Notes: a model not told the origin generated them from the sequence alone. A stretch of DNA of 64,000 nt from Rouxiella sp. S1S-2 (GCF_009208105.1 NZ_WFKL01000001.1:5116168-5180167); one strand, 5' to 3'. Shown: positions 41,901 through 51,475, counted from the stretch's first letter. Numbers and translations are program-made.

Positions 41901-43541
41901 CTACTCGGTCTTTCTGGTTCGCTTCCATCCGATAATCCAGGCGACAAGCCCCGCAGCAATCATCCATACAGGGTAAACCTCAACCTTACCCATCATCAGC
42001 ACTGTACCGCTGAAGAGTAATGTTGCCCCAACGCCGAAAAGATATCGGGATTGGCCCTGACGTTCGTTCTGCGTCTGTAACTGATGAGTCAGTTTTTCAA
42101 TGTTGTACTGCAAAAGTTGATGCTGTTTTAAGCTGTCGTACACCAGCTCAGGAAGTTCGGGAAGTTTCTCAATCCAGAAAGGTGCTCGCTCTTTGAAAGC
42201 GCGAACCATTGCCGGTAAACCTACCTGATCACGTATCCAGCTCTCCAGGAAAGGCTTTGCCGTAGTCCAGAGGTCAAGCTGTGGATAGAGCTGTCTGCCC
42301 AGGCCCTCAACATATAGCAGTGTTTTCTGCAGCAACACTAACTGAGGCTGCACCTGCATGTTGAAACGCCTGGCGGTGTTAAACAGGTTTAACAATACGT
42401 TACCGAAAGAGATTTCTGCTAGCGGCTTTTCGAAAATAGGCTCGCAAACCGTGCGGATGGCAAACTCAAATTCTTCAACGTTGGTATCACGAGGAACCCA
42501 GCCAGAATCAACATGCAGCTCTGCAACTTTGCGGTAATCACGGTTGAAGAAGGCAATAAAGTTTTCGGCCAGATAACGTTTATCGTCTTTGTTAAGCGAT
42601 CCAACTATGCCGCAATCTATAGCTATGTAGCAAGGGTCTTCCGGCGTTTCATAGCTAACAAAGATGTTTCCCGGATGCATATCGGCATGGAAAAAGCTGT
42701 CGCGAAATACCTGAGTGAAAAATACCTGCACGCCACGCTCTGCCAACAGCTTCATGTTGGTACCCTGTTTTTCCAGCGCAGCCACGTCGGAAATAGGAAT
42801 ACCGTAGATGCGCTCCATCACCAACAGACGTTCACGACAATAATCGGAATAGACTTCAGGCACATACAGAATAGGGCTGTTCTCGAAGTTTCTGCGCAGT
42901 TGAATCGAGTTGGCGGCCTCGCGGAGCAGGTTCAGCTCGTCGAGCAGCGTTTTCTCGTATTCTTTGACGACTTCGAGGGGGCGCAAGCGGCGACCGTCAG
43001 GCAGCAGCAAGGGCACCCAACCGGCAAGACGGGCCATCAGGCGGGTATCGGCCTTGATAATCGGCATGATGTCAGGACGGATAACCTTGAGCACAACCTT
43101 TTTGCCATTCTCTTTCAAGGTGGCGGTATGAACTTGCGCAATAGAGGCCGAAGCCAGCGCGTTTTGGTCAAAATCGTCAAACCAGGTTTCAATCGGGCCA
43201 CCCAGGGCTAGCTCAATGTGCTTGCGGGCCAGCGCGCCGTCAAAAGGTGCGACGTGGTCCTGCAGCAACGCAAGCTGATCGGCAACGTGAGGCGGAAAAA
43301 GGTCACGGCGCGTTGACAGCATCTGACCAAACTTGATCCACACTGGCCCCAGCTCTTCAAGTGCCAGACGCAGGCGGGTGCCGAGCGGCTTATCTTTGTG
43401 GCGGAAAGGGATCCAAAAGAATAAATAACGACCTAACCTCAGCGGCAGCGTCAGCTTAATCTTGGGGATCAGTTCATCTAGCCCGTAGGAGAGAAATACC
43501 CGAATAATCAGGTACAGGCGACGCATTTCACCTGGAGTCAT
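41901..43541 (-). CDS. ubiB: Ubiquinone biosynthesis regulatory kinase-like protein UbiB
   Basis: UbiB is an atypical protein-kinase-like (ADCK/Coq8) ATPase required for ubiquinone synthesis. The protein is 546 aa as in E. coli. The family KxGQ motif is KFGQMLS, the Ala-rich nucleotide loop is [11 protein letters not shown], with [16 protein letters not shown] and AIDCGIVG for the catalytic core. Two C-terminal membrane helices lie near residues 497-540. The start overlaps the ubiJ stop by four bases (ATGA). Confidence 0.96.
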   Translation of the reverse strand: MTPGEMRRLYLIIRVFLSYGLDELIPKIKLTLPLRLGRYLFFWIPFRHKDKPLGTRLRLALEELGPVWIKFGQMLSTRRDLFPPHVADQLALLQDHVAPFDGALARKHIELALGGPIETWFDDFDQNALASASIAQVHTATLKENGKKVVLKVIRPDIMPIIKADTRLMARLAGWVPLLLPDGRRLRPLEVVKEYEKTLLDELNLLREAANSIQLRRNFENSPILYVPEVYSDYCRERLLVMERIYGIPISDVAALEKQGTNMKLLAERGVQVFFTQVFRDSFFHADMHPGNIFVSYETPEDPCYIAIDCGIVGSLNKDDKRYLAENFIAFFNRDYRKVAELHVDSGWVPRDTNVEEFEFAIRTVCEPIFEKPLAEISFGNVLLNLFNTARRFNMQVQPQLVLLQKTLLYVEGLGRQLYPQLDLWTTAKPFLESWIRDQVGLPAMVRAFKERAPFWIEKLPELPELVYDSLKQHQLLQYNIEKLTHQLQTQNERQGQSRYLFGVGATLLFSGTVLMMGKVEVYPVWMIAAGLVAWIIGWKRTRKTE

Positions 43542-44155
43542 GGGTTCCCTTCCAGTAATTTGTTCAAGCGCGCTTCCAGCGCCAGGGTCTGGTGTTCAAC
43601 GGCGGTAACTTCATCGGTGAACCAGGCGGCTTCAAGCGCACCCGGCGCCAGCTTCCATTCTTCGGTGACAACTTGTGCAACCTGACTCTGATGTTTTTTG
43701 ACGCCCGCGGTTAGGAAACGAAATCCACCACTCACGGCCTGACTGATGCCCTGTGCAGCGATATCGCCGATGTAGGGAGCCAGCAACTCGGCAGGTTCCC
43801 ATTCCGACATGTCTATCAGCGCAGAAAACTGCTGCACCACCTGAATATCGCCTTCGACGTTTAAATCGCCGCTGCGAATAAGAGGGGCCAGCTGTTGACG
43901 ATCGCGCAGTTTGCGCAGGGTAGAGAGGCGTGTGATAACGGTGCAATTTGCTTCGCCGTCCCACTGCCCCACCACGTCAACTTTTTGTTCATTAAAGATA
44001 AACGTCAGCGGTGAACTCAGTTCCTTTAGCTCAATACGCAAAACTTTGCCAGCAAGACGCAGCCTCGCGGCCTTCATGCTGCTTTCCTTAAACAACAACT
44101 GATTAAGGGCGGTCTCGATAGCAGCAGTCAATAAGGGAGTTAACAACATCGGCAT
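43538..44155 (-). CDS. ubiJ: Ubiquinone biosynthesis accessory factor UbiJ
   Basis: UbiJ has an SCP2-like lipid-binding domain and with UbiK organises the soluble ubiquinone synthesis complex. The protein is about 205 aa (E. coli 201). The SCP2 part spans residues 30-110 with [10 protein letters not shown] and [26 protein letters not shown] in two family blocks. The start at 44155 matches the family N-terminus MPxxPLxTAAIE; an ATG two codons upstream (44161), directly after the ubiE stop, is equally possible. It lies between ubiE and ubiB, as in E. coli. Confidence 0.92.
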   Translation of the reverse strand: MPMLLTPLLTAAIETALNQLLFKESSMKAARLRLAGKVLRIELKELSSPLTFIFNEQKVDVVGQWDGEANCTVITRLSTLRKLRDRQQLAPLIRSGDLNVEGDIQVVQQFSALIDMSEWEPAELLAPYIGDIAAQGISQAVSGGFRFLTAGVKKHQSQVAQVVTEEWKLAPGALEAAWFTDEVTAVEHQTLALEARLNKLLEGNP

Positions 44156-44162
44156 TTCCATA

Positions 44163-44936
44163 TCAGAACTTGAAACCTCGGTGTAGCGCAACAATGCCAC
44201 CGGTGAGGTTGTTATAAGTCACGTTCTCGAAGCCCGCATCAGACATCATGCCTTTAAGCGTGTCCTGGTCCGGATGCATACGGATAGACTCGGCCAGATA
44301 GCGGTAGCTTTCGGCATCTTGGGCCACCAGCTCGCCAATTCTTGGCAGAATATGGAATGAATAGGTGTCATAGGCTTTGCTCAGCGGAGCGAAAACTGGC
44401 TTGGAGAACTCAAGTACCAGCAGGCGGCCGCCCGGCTTTAAAACGCGGAACATTGAACGCAGTGCTTTCTCTTTTTCGGTCACGTTACGCAAACCAAAAG
44501 AGATAGTGATACAGTCGAAATAATTGTCAGGGAAAGGCAGCGCTTCGGCATTAGCCTGCACGTAGCTGACGTTGCCAACGATACCGCTGTTGCGCAGCTT
44601 CTCGCGGCCCATTTTCAACATGGAGTCGTTGATATCGGCCAGCACAACTTCACCCTGCTCGCCCACCAGACGAGAGAACTTGGCGGTCAAGTCACCTGTG
44701 CCGCCAGCCAAATCCAGGACGCGCTGCCCGCGACGAACGCCGCTGCAGTCAATAGCATAACGCTTCCAGATACGATGAACGCCGAATGACATCAGGTCAT
44801 TCATCAGGTCATATTTCGCGGCCACAGAGTGAAAGACTTCAGCGACCATCTCTGCTTTGTTATTTTTGGCTACGGTACGAAATCCAAAATGTGTAGTTTC
44901 TGAAGAATCTACATTTTCCTGCGTCTGCTTTTCCAT
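44163..44936 (-). CDS. ubiE: Ubiquinone/menaquinone C-methyltransferase UbiE
   Basis: UbiE is the SAM-dependent C-methyltransferase shared by ubiquinone and menaquinone synthesis. The protein is 257 aa (E. coli 251), the extra residues being in the N-terminal tail before [11 protein letters not shown]. The SAM-binding motif is [14 protein letters not shown], followed by the family signatures [18 protein letters not shown] and [17 protein letters not shown]. It is the first gene of the ubiE-ubiJ-ubiB-tat cluster. Confidence 0.97.
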   Translation of the reverse strand: MEKQTQENVDSSETTHFGFRTVAKNNKAEMVAEVFHSVAAKYDLMNDLMSFGVHRIWKRYAIDCSGVRRGQRVLDLAGGTGDLTAKFSRLVGEQGEVVLADINDSMLKMGREKLRNSGIVGNVSYVQANAEALPFPDNYFDCITISFGLRNVTEKEKALRSMFRVLKPGGRLLVLEFSKPVFAPLSKAYDTYSFHILPRIGELVAQDAESYRYLAESIRMHPDQDTLKGMMSDAGFENVTYNNLTGGIVALHRGFKF

Positions 44937-45073
44937 GTTTTTGCCTGCTTATTCAGTATATCGCCTGGGGAAAGTGTATCAGAACCCCGGTGAAAGCCCC
45001 ATCTCCGATGCGATTAACGCCGCACGCGGTGATCAAGCCGCGGTATTATTGTTCACTCTATGAGCAAAACAAA

Positions 45074-46666
45074 TTAAAAATTCTTTGATGACGCAGCAAC
45101 GTCTTCAAGTGGCCGTTCGTCATTGTCGCCCTGCAGGGCGTTTTCTGTTGCCAGCTCCGCCGTTTCCTGCGCCTCAGGCTCCGAATATTGTTCATCCAGT
45201 GACGCCTGATACTCTGGGTCATCTTCAGCGCTGGCCTGCTCTGCAAGCGCCGGGCTGATAGGCCGTTTTACTTCCACACCCAACGCCCTGAACCCCTCAA
45301 CCTGGCCGATAAGATTACCACGCCCTTGGGCAAGTTTGTTCATTGCCAGCCGATAACTTGCCTGCGCTTTATCGAGACTTTGCCCCATTGACTGCATGTC
45401 ATCAACGAACAGCCTGAGTTTGTCGTACAGGCGAGCGGCGCGGTCTGCAATACGTTTGGCGTTCTGACTTTGATGCTCGTAACGCCACAGATTGCTGATA
45501 GTGCGCAGCGCAACCAGCAGCGTGGTTGGGCTAACCAACATAATGTTGTGGTTGAGCGCTTCACTAATCAGTTCGGGTTCACGATCGATAGCCACCAAAA
45601 AGGCCGGTTCTACCGGTATAAACATCAGCACGTAATCAAGACTGCGCAGGCCGGGCAACTGCTGATAGTCTTTACGACCTAACAGGCGAATATGGCCGCG
45701 CACCGAGGTAATATGCTCGTTGAGCGCAGCTTCACGCTCAAGGTCATCTTCGCTGTTGAAATAGCGTTCGTAGGCCACCAGCGACATTTTGGCGTCAATG
45801 ACCACATCTTTGTTCTGCGGCAGCCGTACCACAACGTCGGGCTGCATTCTGCTGTTATTTTCAGTCTGCACGCTGACCTGCGTCTGATACTCGTAGCCTT
45901 CTCGCAGGCCGGAGGCTTCTAGCACGCGACTGAGCACGACTTCGCCCCAGTTACCCTGCGTTTTGTTGTCGCCTTTCAGAGCCTTGGTCAAATTAAGCGC
46001 CTCGCGCGCCATTTGGGCATTGAGCTGCTGGAGACTGCGAATTTCATGGGTTAGCGTGTGGCGTTCACGCGCTTCCTGCCCAAAGCTGTCCTGCACCTGA
46101 CGGCGAAAACCGTCAAGCTGCTCACGCAGCGGCAGCAGCAGTTTGTCGAGACTCTGTTTATTTTGTTCGTCTGCACGACGGCCGGTTTGCTCGAAGATAC
46201 GATTTGCAAGATTTTCAAACTGACTGTTGAGACGCTGTTCGCTGTTAATTAACAGCCGCTGCTTGTCTTCGGCTGCCAGACGCGTTTCATCCAGCCGAGT
46301 GACAACCTCACGAAGCTCGGCTTCCTGAGCGCTGTTAATTTCTCGTTGGGCTCGCAGTTCCTGATTGAGCTGCTCACACTCATTTTGCCAGTGCGCCAAA
46401 AGCTGGAGTTTTTCGGCGCTGGCGGCCTGCGCACTGTGCAGCGTTCTCAGCTCCAGCTCATTTTCGCGCTGATGATGTTTTGCCTGCAGCATATCGCGCT
46501 GCAGTGCCTCTTTTTCTTGAGCAAGCTGGCTCTGAGCCTGCTCCAGCAATTTGTAGCGGGTGTCGTTATCGGCCTGAACCTGCTGTTGACGCAAACTGGC
46601 GATTAACCAGCCGAGCAAAAGACCGATAATTCCTGCGCCCACCGCGTAAATGATGCTGATATCCAC
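45074..46666 (-). CDS. rmuC: DNA recombination protein RmuC
   Basis: RmuC limits inversions at short inverted repeats in E. coli and has a nuclease-like core; its exact reaction is unknown. The protein is 530 aa (E. coli 475), longer because of an acidic C-terminal tail. An N-terminal membrane helix (residues 4-25) precedes a long coiled coil to about residue 190, then the PF02646 domain with GNWGEVVLSRVLEASGL, QPDVVVRLP and VVIDAKMSLVAYERY. A LexA-like box lies 45 bases upstream of the start. Confidence 0.94.
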   Translation of the reverse strand: MDISIIYAVGAGIIGLLLGWLIASLRQQQVQADNDTRYKLLEQAQSQLAQEKEALQRDMLQAKHHQRENELELRTLHSAQAASAEKLQLLAHWQNECEQLNQELRAQREINSAQEAELREVVTRLDETRLAAEDKQRLLINSEQRLNSQFENLANRIFEQTGRRADEQNKQSLDKLLLPLREQLDGFRRQVQDSFGQEARERHTLTHEIRSLQQLNAQMAREALNLTKALKGDNKTQGNWGEVVLSRVLEASGLREGYEYQTQVSVQTENNSRMQPDVVVRLPQNKDVVIDAKMSLVAYERYFNSEDDLEREAALNEHITSVRGHIRLLGRKDYQQLPGLRSLDYVLMFIPVEPAFLVAIDREPELISEALNHNIMLVSPTTLLVALRTISNLWRYEHQSQNAKRIADRAARLYDKLRLFVDDMQSMGQSLDKAQASYRLAMNKLAQGRGNLIGQVEGFRALGVEVKRPISPALAEQASAEDDPEYQASLDEQYSEPEAQETAELATENALQGDNDERPLEDVAASSKNF

Positions 46667-46710
46667 GGTTTTTCCTCTGTCTGAATCTCTTGAAGGTCAA
46701 GGTAAATGCA

Positions 46711-46730
46711 TACTGTATGGATGTCCAGAT
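46711..46730 (-). promoter_or_regulatory. LexA-like (SOS) box upstream of rmuC
   Basis: TACTGTATGGATGTCCAGAT contains CTG-N10-CAG and agrees with the LexA consensus in most positions of the left half; the right half has CCAG in place of ACAG. As I recall, rmuC (yigN) was reported as a LexA-regulated gene in E. coli, which supports the call. Confidence 0.6.
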
Positions 46731-46812
46731 GCTTTTAAATTACCTGCCTGCACTTTGCGAGACATCTTCCAGAAAACGGGCGCAACGGCGCTGATTTCAC
46801 TTCACCGCCTGA

Positions 46813-47340
46813 TCAAAACCACTGGCTTAGCCATTTTATCCCAAATGCACCCGGCGCCAGAATACCAAAGCCCCAGACCAGCGCAGACGTGAAGTTTGCC
46901 AGCTGGAAGTAACGCTGCGGCATGCCACAAATTCCTGCCACCAAGGGAACAACGGCGCGCAGCGGTCCAAAGAAGCGACCAATGAAAGCACCCGGCATGC
47001 CCCAGCGTTCAAAGAAGGCGTGCCCGCGATCCAGCATTTGAGGATGAGATTTGAAAGGCCAGATGTGCGGCACTTTGTCGCTGTAGTGTGCACCAATCCA
47101 GTATGACAACCAGTCCCCGAAGAAGGCGCCGGCCGCTGCTGCCGCAAAAATAGGCCAAAAAGGAATACCGGTTTCACCAATCAACGCCCCTAATCCGAGC
47201 AAGATAACCGTGGCTGGTAACAGTAATGAGAGGAAGGCCAATGACTCACCAAAAGCCAGAAAGAAGACAATCGGCGGTGCCCAAGCCTGATGCTGACGGA
47301 CAAACTCCGTCACGTAATGAATGACCTCGTTAATGCTCAA
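46813..47340 (-). CDS. DedA-family inner-membrane protein
   Basis: This belongs to the DedA/VTT family of membrane proteins, which flip or recycle lipids (undecaprenyl phosphate or phosphatidylethanolamine in characterised members) and support envelope and proton-motive-force maintenance. The protein is 175 aa with about five hydrophobic segments. The family signature is visible as E..AFLSLLLPATVIL near residue 32 and GAFIGRFFGPLRAVVPLVAG near 117-136, with the conserved arginines. The substrate cannot be told. It lies 96 bases downstream of the phosphatase gene, with no terminator seen between. Confidence 0.9.
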   Translation of the reverse strand: MSINEVIHYVTEFVRQHQAWAPPIVFFLAFGESLAFLSLLLPATVILLGLGALIGETGIPFWPIFAAAAAGAFFGDWLSYWIGAHYSDKVPHIWPFKSHPQMLDRGHAFFERWGMPGAFIGRFFGPLRAVVPLVAGICGMPQRYFQLANFTSALVWGFGILAPGAFGIKWLSQWF

Positions 47341-47436
47341 AAATTACCACCCATATTCAAAACCGAATTTTATCCGCAACTTTTTACCCAATAACAGTAA
47401 ACATTATTCAATGACAACCAAAGCTTAACGAAGCGA

Positions 47437-48219
47437 TTATTCAAGATAGCGCGCGCACAGCGACTCACGCACCTCAGCCGTAAGACCGTACTCTTTTTCG
47501 AGCCAGTTATCGGTGTTGCCATACAGGTCGTTAATGGCATTTAGCGCCGTATCAATGAATATTTCTTGCACCGAAAACACATAGGCAAACTTCTCCAGCG
47601 CCGCCGGTGGCAGGGTTATCGACATTTTATCAAGCATATGTTCACGGAAGGTCGCCAGCGTCGTTTCCGTCAACAGATAATCTTCTTTGACGGTAGCAAC
47701 GTCTGCACCCAACGCCAGCAGCACGATGACTGACCCAATACCCGTGCGGTCTTTCCCTACCGCACAGTGCTGAACCAGCGCACCGCCGCCGGGCTGAACC
47801 AGCAGGCTCACCAGTTTTTTATAGGCATCGTTATTGAACGGCAGACGGCGGTAAAGCTCCAGCATGAATTCCTGCGGATCAAATGCCGCAATAGTCTCGG
47901 CGGTAAGCCGCTCAAGATTGGCATTAATCACGTTGCTCAGCGGATTCGCCGGTGCATGGTGATATTCGCAGCCTGGCCACAGAATATCGGGCTTGGCGGC
48001 AACTTCATCCGCATCGCGGTAGTCAAGAATGTGCTGAAGCGGAATATTGCTCAGGAAACGCTGATCTTGTTCGGTAAGCGTGTCTAACGCACCGGAGCGA
48101 TAAAGCCAGCCACGTTTAATTCTTCGCCCATCGGCGACCGTATTACCGCCGAGATCACGGAAGTTAACGCCACCCTGTAAAGGGGTCAAGGAAGGGTGAA
48201 GTAAGATTGTTGCCGTCAT
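47437..48219 (-). CDS. Tyrosine-protein phosphatase (Y_phosphatase3 type)
   Basis: This is a 260-aa dual-specificity/tyrosine phosphatase of the bacterial family related to Mycobacterium PtpB and Listeria LipA, which can act on phosphotyrosine or phosphoinositides. The active-site P-loop HCAVGKDRTG is at residues 151-160 with nucleophile C152, and the N-terminal signature GGVNFRDLGG is at 16-25. No signal peptide is seen, so it is probably cytoplasmic. The start at 48219 is preceded by AAGAGG; the frame extends 25 codons upstream into the udp terminator region, without support. Its target is unknown. Confidence 0.9.
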   Translation of the reverse strand: MTATILLHPSLTPLQGGVNFRDLGGNTVADGRRIKRGWLYRSGALDTLTEQDQRFLSNIPLQHILDYRDADEVAAKPDILWPGCEYHHAPANPLSNVINANLERLTAETIAAFDPQEFMLELYRRLPFNNDAYKKLVSLLVQPGGGALVQHCAVGKDRTGIGSVIVLLALGADVATVKEDYLLTETTLATFREHMLDKMSITLPPAALEKFAYVFSVQEIFIDTALNAINDLYGNTDNWLEKEYGLTAEVRESLCARYLE

Positions 48220-48278
48220 AGGGCCTCTTATTATTCCAATAATTCGTACTATGACCATACCAGATAGCCGCGCGGAGA

Positions 48279-48312
48279 TAAAAAAAGGGGCCACCGGCAG
48301 GCGACCCCTTAT
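48279..48312 (-). terminator. udp terminator
   Basis: On the minus strand AGGGGTCGCC pairs with GGTGGCCCCT (two G-U pairs), with loop TGCC, followed by TTTTTTTATC. It ends the udp transcript before the phosphatase gene. Confidence 0.85.
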
Positions 48313-48369
48313 TCAGACAAACTCAGTATTGCTTCAGATAATAATCAGAAATAAATCAGATTAGTGAGC

Positions 48370-49134
48370 TTAGGCAATCAGGCGACGCGCGGCCTCGACC
48401 ACAATCTTCACTGCGTGACTTTCCGTTTGCTTCATGGTTTCTGCATTAGGAATTTCTTGCTGTGTGCGGTTAACGATAACCCCTGCGACCATACCGGCGC
48501 GAAGGCCCTGGCTTGCGCACATGGTCAACAGCGTGGCGGACTCCATCTCATAGTTCATCACGCCCATTTCCTGCCACTCTTGCATAGACTCCTTAAAACG
48601 GCGCACAACGCGGCCTGAGTAAGTGTCATAACGTTCCTGGCCCGGATAGAAGGTGTCCGAAGACGCCGTCACGCCAATGTGCAGATTGGCACCCACCGCC
48701 TTGGACGCCTCGACCAACGCGGTAGTACAGGCAAAATCGGCAACCGCGGGATATTCCATCGGTGCGAAATGCAGACTGGCACCGTCAAGACGCACGGCGG
48801 CAGTGGTCACCAGCACGTCTCCGACGTTAATGTGCGGTTGAATAGCACCGGTGGTGCCGATACGCAGGAAAGTGCGGATACCCAGCTGGGCCAACTCTTC
48901 CACCGCAATAGAAGTGGAAGGACCGCCGATACCGGTCGAGCAGACAATCACGGCTTTACCGTCAAGCTCTGCGCGCCAAGTAGTGAATTCACGATGAGAA
49001 GCCAGATGAACCGGGTTTTCCATCAGCTTCGCGATTTTTTCAACCCGCTGAGGATCGCCAGGAACAATGGCCAGGGTCGCACCTTGAAGGCTGCTTTTGG
49101 TCAAACCAAGGTGAAAAACGTCAGACTGAGACAT
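48370..49134 (-). CDS. udp: Uridine phosphorylase
   Basis: Udp reversibly cleaves uridine with phosphate to uracil and ribose 1-phosphate for pyrimidine salvage. The protein is 254 aa (E. coli 253) and nearly identical. Phosphate-site [11 protein letters not shown], the family signature [29 protein letters not shown], and the substrate-binding [12 protein letters not shown] are all intact. Two CRP sites 52 bp apart lie upstream (49211-49278), so expression should depend on cAMP-CRP and, by analogy with E. coli, on CytR. Confidence 0.97.
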   Translation of the reverse strand: MSQSDVFHLGLTKSSLQGATLAIVPGDPQRVEKIAKLMENPVHLASHREFTTWRAELDGKAVIVCSTGIGGPSTSIAVEELAQLGIRTFLRIGTTGAIQPHINVGDVLVTTAAVRLDGASLHFAPMEYPAVADFACTTALVEASKAVGANLHIGVTASSDTFYPGQERYDTYSGRVVRRFKESMQEWQEMGVMNYEMESATLLTMCASQGLRAGMVAGVIVNRTQQEIPNAETMKQTESHAVKIVVEAARRLIA

Positions 49135-49183
49135 AAATAAACTCCTTCTTAATTCGGGTCATCTTTTTAAAAAACATCCTGCC

Positions 49184-49189
49184 ACTCTA
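49184..49189 (-). promoter_or_regulatory. Probable udp -10 element
   Basis: TAGAGT on the minus strand is centred 32 bases from the nearer CRP site centre. That puts the CRP site at about -41.5 from the inferred start, the class II position, and there is no good -35, as expected for such a promoter. Confidence 0.55.
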
Positions 49190-49210
49190 ACGTTCATTGG
49201 CATTGAATTT

Positions 49211-49226
49211 TGTGATGCAAATCGCT
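49211..49226. promoter_or_regulatory. CRP site 1 of the udp promoter
   Basis: TGTGATGCAAATCGCT has a perfect left half TGTGA and a weaker right half. Its position fits about -41.5 of udp. Confidence 0.65.
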
Positions 49227-49262
49227 AAGTGGTATTACGGCTATCATCGCTTGCACGGCAAT

Positions 49263-49278
49263 CGTGATTAATATCACA
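49263..49278. promoter_or_regulatory. CRP site 2 of the udp promoter
   Basis: CGTGATTAATATCACA has a near-perfect palindrome with TCACA on the right. Its centre lies 52 bp from site 1, the spacing seen in CytR-regulated promoters such as udp and deoP2 in E. coli, where CytR binds between two CRP dimers. Confidence 0.8.
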
Positions 49279-49395
49279 AAATTAGGCTGCGTATCGTTCT
49301 TTCAAGACAAAGGCGCCCTGCTATCTGTATGACAAACAGATTAAATATTACTCAGCGAAGCATTTTTTACGTAAGGGTTAACTATAGGACAGGCT

Positions 49396-49476
49396 ATGTT
49401 GATTGATGTGCTAACTTTATGGCTTATAGTTTTAGCTCCTGGCCCTTGTTTTCAAAAATCAAATTGTGAGTTTTAA
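49396..49476 (+). pseudogene. Probable relic of a LysE/RhtB-family exporter gene
   Basis: A 26-codon frame begins with ATG after AGGACAGGCT and reads MLIDVLTLWLIVLAPGPCFQ before turning into unrelated residues and a stop. The hydrophobic first helix followed by APGP is the N-terminal signature of LysE/RhtB amino-acid exporters, which are about 200 aa long. Only the first twenty residues are recognisable, so it looks like a deletion remnant. The alternative is a hydrophobic leader peptide for the gene 33 bases downstream. Confidence 0.5.
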
Positions 49477-49508
49477 AGAAAAGAACTTATCCCCGTATGG
49501 AGACTGCA

Positions 49509-50336
49509 ATGAAGAAAGATGATTCAATACAATTAAAACAAGCACCTGACAGTTTCTCCCCTGCCGTTACGCCTGTATCTGCGACCACTATTCACACTGA
49601 TACTGAAGGCCTGCACGCGGGCGAAACCACTATCCCTTCACAGGGTGAGAATCTGCCAGCCTATCTGGCACGACCTGCCGAATACACCGGCAAACTGCCG
49701 ATTATTTTAGTGGTGCAAGAGATCTTTGGTGTGCATGAGCACATTCGTGACCTGTGCCGCCGTTTGGCGAAAGAGGGTTATCTGGCGATCGCTCCAGAAC
49801 TCTATTTCCGTCAGGGCGACCCGTCCGACTACAGCGAGATAAGTGAGCTGTTCGAGAAGCTGGTGAGTAAAGTGCCAGACCAGCAGGTGTTGGCCGATTT
49901 AGACCACACGGCGCACTGGGCGGCACAGCACGGCGGTGACGCCAGTAAGCTGGCCATTACCGGATTCTGCTGGGGTGGTCGCATCACCTGGCTCTACGCC
50001 GCGCACAGCCCGCAGTTGAAGGCCGGTGTCGCCTGGTACGGCAAACTGGTAGGCAATAAAACGCTGACCAGCCCAACACACCCGGTCGACGAGGCGGTTG
50101 ATTTAACGGCGCCGGTGCTGGGTCTTTATGGCGGCCGTGACAGCAGTATTCCGCAAGATACGGTCGAAACCATGCGTCAGGCCATTCGCGCCGCCAATGC
50201 GAATGCGGAAATCGTGGTTTATCCTGATGCGGACCACGCTTTCAATGCCGACTACCGTCCAAGCTACAACGCCGAAGCAGCGGCAGACGGTTGGCAACGC
50301 ATGCTGGCGTGGTTTGCCAAATACGGCGTTAAATAA
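49509..50336 (+). CDS. dlhH: Dienelactone hydrolase family protein
   Basis: This is an alpha/beta hydrolase of the dienelactone hydrolase family (E. coli DlhH/YsgA), role in E. coli unsettled. The protein is 275 aa. The catalytic triad is visible as C154 in TGFCWGG, Asp in YGGRDSS, and His in [11 protein letters not shown], and [14 protein letters not shown] is the conserved oxyanion-side strand. The start at 49509 is preceded by GGAG; an in-frame ATG four codons upstream lacks a ribosome site. It is divergent from udp, the same neighbour as in E. coli. Confidence 0.92.
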   Translation: MKKDDSIQLKQAPDSFSPAVTPVSATTIHTDTEGLHAGETTIPSQGENLPAYLARPAEYTGKLPIILVVQEIFGVHEHIRDLCRRLAKEGYLAIAPELYFRQGDPSDYSEISELFEKLVSKVPDQQVLADLDHTAHWAAQHGGDASKLAITGFCWGGRITWLYAAHSPQLKAGVAWYGKLVGNKTLTSPTHPVDEAVDLTAPVLGLYGGRDSSIPQDTVETMRQAIRAANANAEIVVYPDADHAFNADYRPSYNAEAAADGWQRMLAWFAKYGVK

Positions 50337-50363
50337 CCCATCGACGTTAAGTTCATGCATTAA

Positions 50364-50403
50364 TAAAAAGGCCCCGTCAGTGAAAACACACGAGGCCTTT
50401 TTT
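50364..50403. terminator. Terminator after dlhH
   Basis: AAAAAGGCC-C-CGT and ACG-A-GGCCTTTTT form a stem with one mismatch and a run of T on the plus strand. The A-run on the left also allows use by the convergent oxidoreductase gene. Confidence 0.8.
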
Positions 50404-50447
50404 CATTTTTGTCTTAAAAACCTGAGTTATTGATGAGTTAAGCCGTT

Positions 50448-51212
50448 TTAAGCCTGCTTGGGCTGACCGTTCGAGGCACTCAGGCCGCCGTCGACCGGCA
50501 GATTGACGCCGGTAACAAAACGGGCATCATCACTGGCCAGAAAAGCAATAACCGACGCAATCTCTTCCGGTTCGGCCCCGCGTCCCAGTGGGATACGTTC
50601 GGCAAATTTCGCCAGTAATACCTTGTTTTCTTTAATATCACCTGCCATGTCTGTCAACGTCAGACTAGGACAAACTGCATTGACGCGCACGCCGTCGGCA
50701 CCGTGGTCCATCGCCAGAGAGCGGGTAAAATTGGTCACCGCCCCTTTGGCCGCGTTGTAGAAACTCATGCCCCAGTCACCGCCCAATCCTGATACCGATG
50801 AAACGTTGACGATGTTGCCTTTGCTCTTCTTCAATGCGTCAATAAAGAAGCGCGTAGCGTAGAACACCCCGCTGACGTCGATATCGAAAATTTTCTTCCA
50901 GTCTTCAATGCTTGCCTCATTAACCTGGCCCTGCACCACAACGCCGGCGTTATTAACCAACACGTCAACGTGACCGAATTTATCCAGCACCACTTTCGCC
51001 AGGCGTTCGACCTCTTCAGGATTAGAGATATCGGCGACGTGAATATAGTAATTCGTGGTTTCAAGCGTATTGGCAATCTTGGCCAATTTGATTTCAGTGC
51101 GTCCCACCAGTACCACAGTCGCCCCTTCGGCAGCAAAACGCTGAGCGGTTGCTGCCCCCATGCCGGAACCTGCACCTGTGACCACCACGACTTTATCTTT
51201 AAATCGACTCAT
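50448..51212 (-). CDS. Short-chain dehydrogenase/reductase (SDR)
   Basis: This is a classical SDR oxidoreductase of 254 aa; the substrate is unknown. The cofactor loop TGAGSGMG is at residues 12-19, NNAG at 87-90, and the catalytic set is S139, Y152 and K156 (FYNAAK). GRTE after the second strand, without a downstream acidic residue at the strand end, would allow NADP as cofactor. The C-terminal FVTGVNLPVDGG is typical. The start at 51212 follows AAGGAG; nine more upstream codons are open. It is a single-gene unit between metE and dlhH, absent from this place in E. coli. Confidence 0.9.
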   Translation of the reverse strand: MSRFKDKVVVVTGAGSGMGAATAQRFAAEGATVVLVGRTEIKLAKIANTLETTNYYIHVADISNPEEVERLAKVVLDKFGHVDVLVNNAGVVVQGQVNEASIEDWKKIFDIDVSGVFYATRFFIDALKKSKGNIVNVSSVSGLGGDWGMSFYNAAKGAVTNFTRSLAMDHGADGVRVNAVCPSLTLTDMAGDIKENKVLLAKFAERIPLGRGAEPEEIASVIAFLASDDARFVTGVNLPVDGGLSASNGQPKQA

Positions 51213-51401
51213 CTTTGTCTCCTTACGTTGTTCGAACACGATTCGAATTAAGATTTCACCCTACTAAGCCTAGTCAATGAGGCGAGGGATTAAGGCATTT
51301 GAACTTTAATCCGTGTGGCAATTCGCTGCAGGCAAGGCGAGTCGGGGGATACGTGAGAAGTTTAAGAGGTTACAAAATACTAATGAAACTAAAAACAGGC
51401 G

Positions 51402-51423
51402 CAAAAAGGGCGCCGAAGCGCCC
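51402..51423 (-). terminator. metE terminator
   Basis: On the minus strand GGGCGC-TTCG-GCGCCC is a six-base-pair stem with a UUCG tetraloop followed by TTTTTGCG, 53 bases after the metE stop. Confidence 0.9.
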
Positions 51424-51475
51424 AATGATTAACGAAGAATACAACCCACACACTATATCGACTACGCCCATACTT

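Noticed and set aside
42513-43211. A 232-codon open frame antisense to ubiB
   Set aside because: It is a shadow of ubiB, with no start signals or family features.
43538-44155. A homologue of the small RNA EsrE within ubiJ
   Set aside because: EsrE is described in the E. coli ubiJ locus, but I could not recognise its sequence here without a comparison.
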